In this document: piece after piece, positions 1 to 8,802 of the stretch
How positions within the stretch are numbered: the stretch's first letter is position 1
Layout of the letters: every line of letters begins with the position of its first letter
Assembly: GCA_041499965.1 (NCBI GenBank)
Contig: JBGQLG010000004.1
Span: 15,140 to 79,139 of the forward strand
Reading direction: 5' to 3'
Source of the DNA: AR5 sp041499965
GTDB taxonomy: Bacteria > Methylomirabilota > Methylomirabilia > Rokubacteriales > CSP1-6
Length of the DNA: 64,000 nt
Notes under the pieces: generated by a model
The model's database searches: none
Told to the model about the DNA's origin: nothing
Seen by the model: only the letters and a program-made list of their open reading frames with translations
Made by a program: the position numbers and the translations under genes

Positions 1-598
1 GCTCGTGGCGCCGCCGCAGCGACTGGCTGGGCCCGGCCGGGTTCTGGAAGTTGACGATCGTGTAGATCAGCTTGCAGGGTCGACCCTCGGTGCGCAGGGC
101 GACGAGGCGCTCGCGCACCGCCGAGGTCACGATGCCCTCCTCGTCCACCGGCACCGTCAGGATCTCGGGGCCGTGGCGTCGGATGGTGTTGAGCGAGCCG
201 GAGAACGTGGGCGCTTCGACGATCACGACGTCGCCGGGATCGATGAAGGCGCTGAAGGCCAGCGCCAGGGCCTGGCCGGAGCCGTTGGCGACGATGATGT
301 TCTCCGGGGCGGTCTTGAAGCCCTCGAACCGCTCGTACTTGTGGCAGATCAGCTCGCGCAGCGCCCGGTACCCCTGCGGCTCGCCGTAGGTCATGGCGGC
401 CGCGCCCTCGGCCTGTATCATATCGGCGGTGGCCTCGACCATGCCCTCGTAGGGAAACGAGACGGGGTCGGGATAGCCGCCGCCGAACTCGTAGAGCGCG
501 CTCATCGACGGCCGCGGGGTGGCGACCGACACGCCCCAGCCGATGCGGGCACGACGGGACAGCAGGGACTCGAAGGGGTCGGTGGCGGGTGTCATCAT
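1..598 (-). CDS. PLP-dependent aminotransferase, class I/II (partial)
   Basis: Open minus-strand frame that starts with two adjacent ATGs (598 or 595) and runs off the left edge, so only about 199 N-terminal residues are visible. The protein has the class I/II aminotransferase layout: FGGGYPDP near residue 40, the MTYGEPQGYRALRELI block, the cofactor-loop segment IIVANGSGQALAL, and YTIVNFQNPAGPS, the Asn-Pro motif that holds the PLP ring. The catalytic lysine lies beyond the edge. The pattern resembles 2-aminoadipate or branched-chain aminotransferases of the MocR/LysN type, but the substrate cannot be read from this fragment. It lies 33 bp from the next gene, which is on the same strand. Confidence 0.85.
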   Translation of the reverse strand, partial: MMTPATDPFESLLSRRARIGWGVSVATPRPSMSALYEFGGGYPDPVSFPYEGMVEATADMIQAEGAAAMTYGEPQGYRALRELICHKYERFEGFKTAPENIIVANGSGQALALAFSAFIDPGDVVIVEAPTFSGSLNTIRRHGPEILTVPVDEEGIVTSAVRERLVALRTEGRPCKLIYTIVNFQNPAGPSQSLRRRHE

Positions 599-631
599 GC
601 CGAATAGGATACCCGATCAGGGGCCCGAGGC

Positions 632-2020
632 TCACCCCCCGGGGTGGCGCCGATGCCAGTCGGTGACGGCCTGCCAGGCGCGGGCGGCCGCGAGGATCGT
701 GTTCTCCTCCCACGCCCGTCCCATGAACTGCAAGCTGGTCGGCAGCCCTGCCTCCGTGAATCCGTTGGGCACCGCGACCGCCGGCAGCCCCGCGGCGTTG
801 CCGATGGCGCCCATGACGTCGGGGATATTGCCGCGCGCGGCGCTGCGGAACTCCTGGTCGAGTGGCGAGGCGACCGCCGGGCGCCCGGGGGCGACGAGCG
901 CGTCGAGGCTCGACAGCACACGGTCGGCCTCGCGGACGACGAAGGTCCGCAGGCGCAGGGCCCGGATGTAGTCCTTGGCGAGGATGGCATCGCGCGCGTA
1001 GGCGGTGAATCGGTCCTCGGGGGCGGTGAGTCCCGCGATCCCGCCGCTCTCGATCATGTCCTCGAAGGCGCTGGCGGCCTCCGCCATGAGGATCGTCCGC
1101 GTGATCGCGTCGTACGGCAAGTCAGCGAGCGTCACCTCCTCGACCGTCCCGAGCGTGCGCAGGACGTCGAGCGAGCGGACGAAGGCCTCGCGGACCGGCG
1201 CCTCGGCGGTCGCCGCCACGTCGCGGATCACGCCGAAGCGGAAGCGCCGGCCGTTGACCCCACCGCCGTCGTACCGGTACGGTCGCGACGCGGCCGTGGG
1301 ATCCAGCGGATCGGGGCCCGCGATCGCGTCGAGGACGAGGCCGCAATCGTCGGCCGTGAGGGCCAGCGGGCCCAGCTTGTCGAGCGTCCAGCAGAGCGCC
1401 ATGGCGCCGTGGCGGCTCACCCGGCCATAGGTCGGGCGCAGGCCGGTGACGCCGCAGTTGGCGGCCGGCGAGAGGATCGAGCCCCAGGTCTCCGAGCCGA
1501 TGGCGAAGGGCACGAGCCCGGCCGACACCGCCGAGCCCGAGCCGCTCGAGGAGCCGCCGCTCCAGGTGTCACCCCAGGGGGAGATGCCCGGCCCGGTGAA
1601 CGAGGCATTGGGTTGCCGGTAACCCATCCCGCCGGCCAGCTCGACCATCGCCAGCTTGGCCACCAGCACGGCCCCGGCCTCTTCCAGCCGCCGCACGACC
1701 GTGGCGTCGTGGGCGAACGTCTGCGCCCGAAACGGTGCCGCACCCCACGTCGTCGGGATCCCGCCGGACGTGGCCAGCAGATCCTTGGCGCCGTACGGGA
1801 TGCCGTGCAGCGGTCCCCGCCAGCCGCCGGCCGCGATCTCGCTCTCGGCACGGCGTGCCTGCGCGAGCGCTCGCTCGCGGGTCATGGTGACCACCGCGTT
1901 GTAGCGCGGCCCGAGCCGCTCCAGCCGATCGAGGAACGCCTCGGCGAGAGCCATTGGCGAGACCTGCCGCGTGCGCACGGCCTCGGCCAGCTCGCGGACG
2001 GGAAGGAAGACCGGGTTCAC
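632..2020 (-). CDS. Amidase, amidase-signature family
   Basis: A 462-aa hydrolase of C-N bonds with the amidase-signature Ser-cisSer-Lys arrangement. The lysine is in HGIPYGAKDLLAT (about residue 78), the glycine/serine loop is GGSSSGSGSA (about 155) and the nucleophile is in GSETWGSILSPA (about 180). Most relatives have TGGS at this last site, so the Trp is unusual, although the serine is kept. Length is normal for GatA-like and AtzF-like amidases. The GTG start overlaps the TGA of the upstream 70-aa gene, which implies translational coupling. The true amide substrate is unknown; the nearby aminotransferase and peptide-type ABC importer would fit nitrogen-compound catabolism, but that is inference. 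Confidence 0.9.
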   Translation of the reverse strand: MNPVFLPVRELAEAVRTRQVSPMALAEAFLDRLERLGPRYNAVVTMTRERALAQARRAESEIAAGGWRGPLHGIPYGAKDLLATSGGIPTTWGAAPFRAQTFAHDATVVRRLEEAGAVLVAKLAMVELAGGMGYRQPNASFTGPGISPWGDTWSGGSSSGSGSAVSAGLVPFAIGSETWGSILSPAANCGVTGLRPTYGRVSRHGAMALCWTLDKLGPLALTADDCGLVLDAIAGPDPLDPTAASRPYRYDGGGVNGRRFRFGVIRDVAATAEAPVREAFVRSLDVLRTLGTVEEVTLADLPYDAITRTILMAEAASAFEDMIESGGIAGLTAPEDRFTAYARDAILAKDYIRALRLRTFVVREADRVLSSLDALVAPGRPAVASPLDQEFRSAARGNIPDVMGAIGNAAGLPAVAVPNGFTEAGLPTSLQFMGRAWEENTILAAARAWQAVTDWHRRHPGG

Positions 2021-2229
2021 TGGTCGGCGCGGAAGGGCGCGAACCGCGGCAGCGGCTCGTCCGCATTGGTCAGGGGGACGGTGCTCAGGGCCGCGGTCTG
2101 CTCGACGATCGCCGCGACGGCCCGGCGGAGGATCTCGAGTTGCTCGGCGCTGAGCCGGGCGCCGTAGCGCTGACGGACCAGCGAAAACCGGAGATCGGCC
2201 TCGCCCGGATCCTGCGCCGGCTCGCTCAT
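2017..2229 (-). CDS. Small hypothetical protein coupled to the amidase
   Basis: A 70-aa soluble protein with no signal peptide or membrane segment and no recognised domain. The central part is predicted helical and rich in Leu, Ala and Glu (YGARLSAEQLEILRRAVAAIVEQ), followed by a proline-containing tail. Its stop overlaps the amidase GTG (2017-2020), so the two are almost certainly co-translated. A short helical protein just upstream of an amidase gene could be an accessory subunit similar in role to GatC; this rests on position and size only. Confidence 0.7.
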   Translation of the reverse strand: MSEPAQDPGEADLRFSLVRQRYGARLSAEQLEILRRAVAAIVEQTAALSTVPLTNADEPLPRFAPFRADQ

Positions 2230-2316
2230 CGCGGGCGCATCCTACACCATCCTCCCTTCGCCCTGCCGGCCGGCGACTTCCGTGGTACGCTCGGTGCGCA
2301 GACTTACCAGCCTGAC

Positions 2317-3630
2317 GTGACCCAAGCCAAGAAGATCACCAAACGACGGCGAAGCCGGGGAAAGCCCAAGCCGAGCCGTGCGCGGCAGACGGCGCTCCCG
2401 GTCGAGGCCCCGCCCGAATCCCCGGTAGCTCTGGCCCCGGAGGCTGTAGCCGAGACGCCGGACTTCGAGCTCCCGCTCGCCCAGCCCGAAGTTGCGTTCG
2501 CCATGCGGGCGGCGGCCCGGCCTCCTGAGCCGGAGCGGCCGTTCCCGACCACCCGCCGGGCCATCTTCTTCGACGTCGAGAACACGAGTCGCGCCCAGCA
2601 CATCGCCCGCGTGATCGACTACCTCGCGGTCGATCGCCTGGGCCGTCGCACTGACTTCGTTGCCGTGGGCAACTGGCGCGTGATCGGTCACGACACCGCC
2701 CGCCTGCTGGCCGGGCACGGCGCCCAGCTGCTGCACAGCGCGCCGTCCGTGGGCGTGAAGGACTGGAGCGATCTGCGCATCGCGGTGGCCGCGGGCGTGT
2801 GGCTCGGCACCGCCCGGCCCGGTGACGTCCTCGAGATCATCTCCGACGATCGAGCCTTCGACGCGGTCGGCGACGTGGCCGTCGGCCTTGGCATCGCGTT
2901 CCGCCGCATGTCGTATCGCACCCTCACCGGGGTGCCGCGCGAGCAGGAGCCCGTCGCCACCGTCGTGGCCGCCGAACCGCCCGCCGAACCGCGCGCCGAG
3001 TCGCACGCTGGCAGCCGGCGCCGGCGCGGACGGCGGGGAGGCTACGGCCGCCGGGAAGCGCCGATCGCGCAGGCGGCACCCCCGCCGGTGGCCCGACCCG
3101 TCGCCGAAGCGGAGCCGCACACGGCGCCCCACGACGAGTTGCTGGGCGTCGCGCGCGATCTGATCAGCGTCGCGCCGAGCGGTACGGTCACCCTCGACAC
3201 GCTCGCCAACGCGCTCAAGAGCCGCGGGTTCAGCCGGACGCCGGGCTCGCCGCGGCTCATCACCCGCCTGCGCCGGATCCGCGAGCTGTCGGTCAGCCGC
3301 TCCGGCCACATCACGCTCGTGGATTCCCAGGCGCCGGTGGAGCCGCGAGTCGATGTCGAGCCGGACGCCGAGCCGGTGGTCACCGCGTTGCCCGCGCCCG
3401 AGCCGGTTCGAGACGACGAGGATGACAATCGGGGCAACCGGCGCTCGCTCGACGAACGCCGGCGCGAGGTCGAAGCGGCCCAGGCGCTCGGACACGACGC
3501 TCCGCTGCCGCCGCCGCCGGCCGTGGTCGAGGGCAACCGGACCGAAGGGCCGCAGGACGACGCCTTTCGTCGTCGCCGTTCGCGTCGGGGCGGCCGCCGC
3601 CGGCGTCACAGCGCTCCCGCCGCCGGCTAG
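2317..3630 (+). CDS. NYN-domain protein with C-terminal LOTUS/OST-HTH-like domain
   Basis: A 437-aa protein from a GTG at 2317; the longer upstream frame overlaps the divergent gene and has no family sequence. A basic, low-complexity N-terminus (TKRRRSRGKPKPSR) is followed by a NYN/PIN-like nuclease domain at about residues 80-205, with acidic positions in IFFDVENT, DWSDLRIA and ISDDRAFDA as expected for a metal-dependent RNase. A helical domain near residues 275-345 (ELLGVARDLI to HITLVDSQ) resembles OST-HTH/LOTUS, an RNA-binding fold that often accompanies NYN. The C-terminus is again Arg/Gly-rich (RRRRSRRGGRRRRH). It probably acts on RNA; the target is unknown. Confidence 0.8.
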   Translation: MTQAKKITKRRRSRGKPKPSRARQTALPVEAPPESPVALAPEAVAETPDFELPLAQPEVAFAMRAAARPPEPERPFPTTRRAIFFDVENTSRAQHIARVIDYLAVDRLGRRTDFVAVGNWRVIGHDTARLLAGHGAQLLHSAPSVGVKDWSDLRIAVAAGVWLGTARPGDVLEIISDDRAFDAVGDVAVGLGIAFRRMSYRTLTGVPREQEPVATVVAAEPPAEPRAESHAGSRRRRGRRGGYGRREAPIAQAAPPPVARPVAEAEPHTAPHDELLGVARDLISVAPSGTVTLDTLANALKSRGFSRTPGSPRLITRLRRIRELSVSRSGHITLVDSQAPVEPRVDVEPDAEPVVTALPAPEPVRDDEDDNRGNRRSLDERRREVEAAQALGHDAPLPPPPAVVEGNRTEGPQDDAFRRRRSRRGGRRRRHSAPAAG

Positions 3631-3675
3631 TCTCCGGTCGATCGCTCCACAGTCGCGGGCTGGCCCGGCCCGACT

Positions 3676-3691
3676 GCCTGACCCCTCAGGC
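3676..3691. terminator. Hairpin between convergent genes
   Basis: Perfect 6-bp stem, GCCTGA and TCAGGC, with a CCCC loop, located between the convergent NYN and JmjC genes and including the JmjC stop codon. It has no U-tract, so function as a bidirectional terminator is only suggested by position. Confidence 0.4.
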
Positions 3692-4711
3692 GAATCGCCA
3701 GCCGTCCAGTGCGCCCCAATCGTCCGGCAAGATTCGAAGCGGCAGGTCCTGAAATCCAACCAGCCCGTGCGCGAGCAGTGGCGCCAGCGCCGTCTTTCGA
3801 CGCGATCCGCGCGGCCGCGCGAGGCTCGGCATCAGCGCCAGCTGGTCAGCCAGGGGCCGGGCGCCGGCGGGCAGGCGTCGCACGCCGTCGGGGGTCACCA
3901 CGTCGAACGCGTTCCCTCGCCGGGGCCCGGCAATGACCGGCACCTGGGTCCAGAGACGCGAGCGGGAAACGGGCGGGACCGCATCGACGCGGCCGGAGAC
4001 CACGTCCCAGTCCGCGCACGCGGCCCGGCGCGCGGCCGGGGCGGCGCGCCGGCCGCGGGCATCGAGCGCGCGCCACGTGAGCGACAGCGCGAGCGAGCGG
4101 CCGTGGCAGACGACGTCGTGCGGTGTCCACGGGGGCAGGTGAAACAGCGCCCCGGCCGGCAGGTCGAGCGTGCGCCAGCCGCGGTGTTCGCGGGGCTGGC
4201 GCGAATCGAGGTCCTCCGGCGTGCCGGGACGGACCGGAGGACCGAGGGTGACCGTGCGTCGTCCCTCGAGCTGAAGCCAGAACGCGTCCACCGGGCCATC
4301 ATGATGCAGCCCCATGCCCGGTCGGCCCCGTCCCTCGACCGCGAACAGGAACGAAGTCTCCTCGCGGAGCGGTCCCGTCAGGGCGATCCGGAGCGCAACC
4401 ATGAGCCGCATGAGGCGCGGCAAGACCTGGTGCACCTGCGGCAGGAACACCGTCGCGCCGGCTGACAGCGCCGGGCGCAACCGTCGCGGATCGCTGGAGC
4501 GATCGTAGCGGCGCTCGGCGGCGATCTGGAACGGGGCGCCGGCCTCGGCCATCGCGACGACCGTCGCGAAATCGGGGGCGATGGCGCGCCACGCGCGGTC
4601 GCGCGGGCGGAGGACGGTCGGCGCCCGCCCGAGGCGGCTCGTCCGGAAGCGCGCCAGGGCCGCGGGCCCGGCAAACCACGTCGCCAGCGGGGAGACGACG
4701 CCGCGGCTCAC
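3686..4711 (-). CDS. JmjC/cupin-8 type 2-oxoglutarate oxygenase
   Basis: A 341-aa protein with a GTG start. The iron-binding triad can be read: the HxD in GLHHDGPVDAFWLQ (about residue 135) and the distal His in LPPWTPHDVV (about residue 195), in the order and spacing of JmjC-domain oxygenases. The surroundings (cupin strand FWLQLEGRRTVTL, then a C-terminal helical part) resemble the YcfD/RoxA ribosomal-protein hydroxylase group more than small-molecule dioxygenases. Bacterial members hydroxylate a ribosomal protein; whether this one does is inference. It lies 7 bp downstream of the diguanylate cyclase and may be co-transcribed with it. Confidence 0.75.
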   Translation of the reverse strand: MSRGVVSPLATWFAGPAALARFRTSRLGRAPTVLRPRDRAWRAIAPDFATVVAMAEAGAPFQIAAERRYDRSSDPRRLRPALSAGATVFLPQVHQVLPRLMRLMVALRIALTGPLREETSFLFAVEGRGRPGMGLHHDGPVDAFWLQLEGRRTVTLGPPVRPGTPEDLDSRQPREHRGWRTLDLPAGALFHLPPWTPHDVVCHGRSLALSLTWRALDARGRRAAPAARRAACADWDVVSGRVDAVPPVSRSRLWTQVPVIAGPRRGNAFDVVTPDGVRRLPAGARPLADQLALMPSLARPRGSRRKTALAPLLAHGLVGFQDLPLRILPDDWGALDGWRFA

Positions 4712-4718
4712 GGCCGTC

Positions 4719-5930
4719 CTATGTCCGCACCTGGTTGCGGCCGGCCTGCTTGGCGCGGTAGAGCGCGGCGTCGGCGGCCTGGACGACGTCGTCCGGGTTG
4801 CCGGCCCCGCCTCCGGCGGCCGCCACGCCGATGCTCACGGTGACCGCGAGGCGCTCGCGGGGGCCGCCGGCCGGCGGAGGCTCCGGACGGACGCGGGGCC
4901 GAGCCATCGAGCGCAGCGTGAACGGCGCGCCCTCGATCGTCCGGCGCAGCGACTCGAGGTGCTCGCGTGCCTGGTCGACGGTCTTGCCGGGGAAGAGCAC
5001 CGCGAACTCCTCGCCCCCGTAGCGAAACGCCCGGCCGCCCCCACCGACGGCGGCCAGGCGCGCGCCCACCATGCGGAGGATCTGGTCGCCCACGTCGTGG
5101 CCGTGCACGTCGTTGAAGCGCTTGAAGTGGTCGACGTCCACCATGGCGACCGTGTACGTGCCGCTCAGCCGGGCCAGCGCTTCGTTGAGCGCGCGCCGCG
5201 CCGGCAGGCCCGTCAGCTCGTCGTCGTAGGCCATGCCGTGCCACGTCTCGATCAGCGACAGCACGAGGATGAGACCGCCGGTGGCCAGGTAGACGGTCGA
5301 GTCGAGGCCCCCGCCACCGGCGCTGAGCGCCAGGAAGGTGGCGACCACCGTCCACACCGCGCCACCCTCCAGCGCCGTCCCCTGCCGGACCGCTCGCCAG
5401 GCGACCATGAGAAACGCCAGCGCGAAGACGATGAGAGCCGGCTGGGGTAGCGCTCCGAGCCCGGGGGCCCGTGAGACATCCAGCCAGCCGGTGAGCGGCA
5501 GGAACAGCGGCTGGCAGAGCAGGATCAGCAGCACGATCTCTGCGCCGAGGCCCACCAGCGCCACGCGGCCCGGCCGGGCCAGCAGCCCGCGCTCGGGCAG
5601 CCACGCCAGCGCGGCCAGGTCGAGCGGAACCAGGACGGTCAGCACGCCGAAGATCGCGCGGCCGACCTCGCCGCCGGCGCCGCTGGCCGGCGCCCACGCG
5701 AGCAGCGCGCGGTCGGTGAGGAGCAGCACGGCCAGCGAGAGCACGAGGCGGCTGCGGTTGAAGCGCCAGGCCAGCAGGATGCCCCCGCCCAGCACGGTCA
5801 GCGGGAACGAGGGCAGGAGCGGCGCCACCGCGTTCCGGAGACCGGCGGGGTGAAGGGCGATCGTGGCGGTCAGCAGCAGGATCGCACCGGGCAGCAGGCG
5901 GAGGAAGACCTTGTTCACCGCCGACAGCAT
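4719..5930 (-). CDS. Membrane diguanylate cyclase (GGDEF)
   Basis: A 403-aa protein: an N-terminal region of about 230 residues with seven or eight hydrophobic segments, then a GGDEF domain at about residues 240-400. It starts at DELTGLPARRA, has the metal-binding VDVDHFKRFND and an intact A-site, RYGGEEFAVL. The RxxD product-inhibition site expected just before it is absent (VGGGGRAFRYGG), so feedback inhibition by c-di-GMP is unlikely. A proline-rich insert lies between the A-site and the last helices. The membrane part looks like an uncharacterised sensor. It is encoded downstream of the ABC importer, separated by 152 bp. Confidence 0.88.
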   Translation of the reverse strand: MLSAVNKVFLRLLPGAILLLTATIALHPAGLRNAVAPLLPSFPLTVLGGGILLAWRFNRSRLVLSLAVLLLTDRALLAWAPASGAGGEVGRAIFGVLTVLVPLDLAALAWLPERGLLARPGRVALVGLGAEIVLLILLCQPLFLPLTGWLDVSRAPGLGALPQPALIVFALAFLMVAWRAVRQGTALEGGAVWTVVATFLALSAGGGGLDSTVYLATGGLILVLSLIETWHGMAYDDELTGLPARRALNEALARLSGTYTVAMVDVDHFKRFNDVHGHDVGDQILRMVGARLAAVGGGGRAFRYGGEEFAVLFPGKTVDQAREHLESLRRTIEGAPFTLRSMARPRVRPEPPPAGGPRERLAVTVSIGVAAAGGGAGNPDDVVQAADAALYRAKQAGRNQVRT

Positions 5931-6082
5931 GCCTCCGTCGCCGGGGTCGGCGCCAGAGGGGTGAGGCTAGCGCGAGATCTCGGCGGCTGCGTGCCGATAG
6001 AGCGCCGGGAGGGAGCGGGGAGGCCGGCGACCGGTGCGACAGGTCGTCACCGGCTCCCCTCGCTCCACCCGATCCGCTTCGG

Positions 6083-7819
6083 TCAGGCTTTCTCGACCAT
6101 GTAGATGTGAGGGAACATGTCGAAATAGATATTGCCGTCGACGACGGTCTCGCCCAGCTTGTTCTTCTCCAGTCCACGCACCTGAGGCTTGGCCGCTGCC
6201 CATCGTGTCACCCAGGCCACCGGGATGTAGCCGCCGTCCGTCTGCATGATTTCTTCGGCCTTGGCGTAGTTGACGAGCCGCTTCTTGGCGTCGCGCGTAT
6301 CGCGTCCCGCCTCGAGCTCCTTGTCGAAGGCGTCGTTGACCCAGGCCTGGCGCTTGCCCTCCGTCTTCTTGCCGTAGAACGTGTCGAAGTACTCGTTGTG
6401 CGGGTCCGGGTAGTCCATGAACCAGCGGATCCAGACCAGCTGGTAGTCGTTCTTCCAGAGGCCGGCACGGAAGACGCGCTGCTCCAGCACCTCGAGCTCC
6501 GTCTTCATGTTGAGGTGCTCGAGCAGCACGGACTGCACGGCCTCCGCGAGCGGCTTCGAGCCGTAACCTTCTTCGCGCATGGTCAGGGTGATCTTGGGCC
6601 AGTTGCGCCCGCCCTCGAACGGCGTGCCCTTGAGCTCGGCCAGGGCCGCCTTGGGATCGAAGCGCTGGATGTCGCGGATCTTCTTGTCGTCCACCGCCCC
6701 GGGGAAGCCCGGCGGGATCATCGAATGAGCGGGAACGGCGAAGCCGTCGGCGACGCGCACCACGTTCTCCCGATCGATCGCGTGCGCGATCGCCCGGCGC
6801 ACCTTGACGTTGTCGAAGGGGGGCTTGGTCACCTGCGGGGTGAGGTACCACGTCCCCGGGAACGGATACCGGAACACCTGCTTCGCGGTCCGGGGGTCGT
6901 CGCGTAGCCGCTTGAGGTCACCGGTCTGCAGGGAGGTGATGTCGAGCTCGTTACCCTCGTACGGCAGGGCACCCGACTGCACCGAGACGATCGGGATGGT
7001 CACCTTGTCCAGCGTCATGTCCTTGGCGTTCAAGAAGTGCTTGTTCTTGCGGAGCACCATGGACTTGTTGTGCTCCCACGCCTCGAGGGTGAAGGGCCCG
7101 TTGCAGACCAGGTTGGCGGCCTCCGTCCACTTGTCGCCGTGCTTCTCGACCGAGGGCCGGTGGGCGGGGAGCGCGGCGAGGTACGCGGAGAGCACCGGGA
7201 AATAGCCGCGCGGCCCCTCCAGCGTGACCTCCAGCGTCCAGTCGTTCTTGGCGACGACGCCGACCTGGGAGGCGTCGGGGACCTTGCTCTTGTTGAAGGC
7301 CTCCGCGCCCTTGATGTCGTAGAAATAGCTCGAGTACGGGTTCTTGCTGGCCGGGTCCATCTGGCGCTTCCACGACCACTCGAAGTCCTTGGCCGTGCAC
7401 GGCGAGCCGTCAGACCATTTGGAATCCTTGCGGATGGTGAACGTCCACACCGACCCCTCGGCGTTGGACGCGACCTTCTCCGCCACGTAGGGGACCGGCT
7501 GGAAATCGGCGTTGAACTTCATGAGGCCCGCCCAGAGTGCGGGGACGCCGGAGCAGTACAGATCCTTGTTGTAGTCGTGGCTCGAGGGATCGTTCTGCCA
7601 CCAGCCGCCGCCACCGATCCGCAGGTGCTGCTCCTTGGCGAGCTTCTCGCCGGCGGCGAGCTTGGGTGCGGCCGAAGCGGGCCGGGCGTTGAAGCCGGCC
7701 GCGCCGAGGGCGGCGAGGCCCGCGGCGACTTTCAGGAAATCGCGGCGACCGACACCGGCCGCGCTCAGGCGCTCGGCCAGCAGATCCAGCTGCGCATCGG
7801 AGATCCGGGGACGCGTCAT
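6083..7819 (-). CDS. ABC transporter substrate-binding protein, family 5
   Basis: A 578-aa extracytoplasmic binding protein. The N-terminus carries a twin-arginine signal, GRRDFLKVAAG, with an Ala-rich cleavage region (RPASAAP) near residue 50, so it is exported folded. The rest is the SBP_bac_5 (peptide/nickel) fold: WTFTIRKDSKWSDGSPCTAKDFEWSW near the N-lobe and VRRAIAHAIDRENVV in the middle are typical. A good ribosome-binding site (AGGAGG) precedes the ATG. It is the last gene of a permease-permease-binding-protein operon. Ligand unknown: a peptide, amino acid derivative or other amide would fit family and context. Confidence 0.92.
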   Translation of the reverse strand: MTRPRISDAQLDLLAERLSAAGVGRRDFLKVAAGLAALGAAGFNARPASAAPKLAAGEKLAKEQHLRIGGGGWWQNDPSSHDYNKDLYCSGVPALWAGLMKFNADFQPVPYVAEKVASNAEGSVWTFTIRKDSKWSDGSPCTAKDFEWSWKRQMDPASKNPYSSYFYDIKGAEAFNKSKVPDASQVGVVAKNDWTLEVTLEGPRGYFPVLSAYLAALPAHRPSVEKHGDKWTEAANLVCNGPFTLEAWEHNKSMVLRKNKHFLNAKDMTLDKVTIPIVSVQSGALPYEGNELDITSLQTGDLKRLRDDPRTAKQVFRYPFPGTWYLTPQVTKPPFDNVKVRRAIAHAIDRENVVRVADGFAVPAHSMIPPGFPGAVDDKKIRDIQRFDPKAALAELKGTPFEGGRNWPKITLTMREEGYGSKPLAEAVQSVLLEHLNMKTELEVLEQRVFRAGLWKNDYQLVWIRWFMDYPDPHNEYFDTFYGKKTEGKRQAWVNDAFDKELEAGRDTRDAKKRLVNYAKAEEIMQTDGGYIPVAWVTRWAAAKPQVRGLEKNKLGETVVDGNIYFDMFPHIYMVEKA

Positions 7820-7842
7820 GGAATCCTCCTGGGGTGGAATGG

Positions 7843-8802
7843 CTACTTCAATTTCGGATCGAGGGCGTCGCGCACCCCGTCACCGAAGAACGTGAAGGCG
7901 AGCATGGTGACGGCGATCGCGATCGACGGGAACACGCAGAGATGCCAGTACGACCGGATGAACTGCTGCCCCTCGCCGACCATCTGGCCCCACGAGGGCG
8001 TGGGCGGGTTGATGCCGACCCCGATGAACGAGAGCGCCGCCTCGGTGAAGATCGCCTCGGGGATGCCGAAGGTGACCGCGACGACGATGGGGGTGAGCGC
8101 GTTGGGCAGGATGTGACGGCCCAGCAGCCGCACGAAGCCGGCGCCGAGGCCGCGGGCGGCGTCGACGTACTCCTTCTCCCGGATGACCAGCACCTGGGCA
8201 CGCGTCTGCCGGGCGATGCCCACCCAGCCGGTGAGACCGATGGCGATGAAGATGTTCGTGAGTCCGGCGCCGAGCATCGACATGACGAGGATGACGAAGA
8301 GCAGCCGCGGGAAGGCGTACATCACGTCGATGAAGCGTGTGATGGCCACGTCGGCGCGTCCACCCAGGTAGCCTGACAGGGCGCCGATCGGCACGCCGAT
8401 GACCACGACGAAGACCTGGGCGCCCAGCCCGACGATCATCGAGATCCGCGCCCCATAGATCATGCGCGAGAGCAGGTCGCGGCCGAGCTGGTCGGTGCCG
8501 AGCGGATAGTCGCGCGACGGGGACTCGTTCAACCGCATGAAGTTAGTCTTCGTGTACGGTCGGGGCGCCAGTACCTCGGCGAAGATCGCGATCAGGCACA
8601 GCAGCACGATCACGATCCCGCCCGCCATGGCCAGCCGGTTGCGGAGCAGACGCCGCACCCCGTCGCGCCACAGGCTGGAGGAGCGGGTGTTGCCGACCGG
8701 CTCGGCGCCGACCAGGCTCGGCGCCCGGGCGCCGTCGGGGTCGGCCAGCGGGCGCGGCCCGGCGCTGACGCTAGTACCGGATCCGGGGGTCGAGAACGCC
8801 AT
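7843..8802 (-). CDS. ABC transporter permease, DppC/OppC type
   Basis: A 319-aa inner-membrane permease with about six transmembrane segments. The N-terminal OppC-like extension is proline- and arginine-rich before the first helix. The DYPLGTDQLGRDLLSRMIYGARISM segment after the first helix and the EAA loop (DAARGLGAGFVRLLGRHILPNALTPI) that contacts the ATPase are both intact. It overlaps the upstream permease gene by 32 nt and lies 23 nt before the binding-protein gene. Confidence 0.93.
   Translation of the reverse strand: MAFSTPGSGTSVSAGPRPLADPDGARAPSLVGAEPVGNTRSSSLWRDGVRRLLRNRLAMAGGIVIVLLCLIAIFAEVLAPRPYTKTNFMRLNESPSRDYPLGTDQLGRDLLSRMIYGARISMIVGLGAQVFVVVIGVPIGALSGYLGGRADVAITRFIDVMYAFPRLLFVILVMSMLGAGLTNIFIAIGLTGWVGIARQTRAQVLVIREKEYVDAARGLGAGFVRLLGRHILPNALTPIVVAVTFGIPEAIFTEAALSFIGVGINPPTPSWGQMVGEGQQFIRSYWHLCVFPSIAIAVTMLAFTFFGDGVRDALDPKLK

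Noticed and set aside
3353..4465. Long plus-strand frame over the JmjC gene
   Set aside because: Shadow frame with Arg/Gly/Pro-heavy composition; the minus-strand frame shows the oxygenase motifs.
4708..6177. Minus-strand 489-aa frame over the diguanylate cyclase
   Set aside because: Arg/Ala/Gly-rich shadow; the adjacent frame carries the GGEEF domain and hydrophobic helices.
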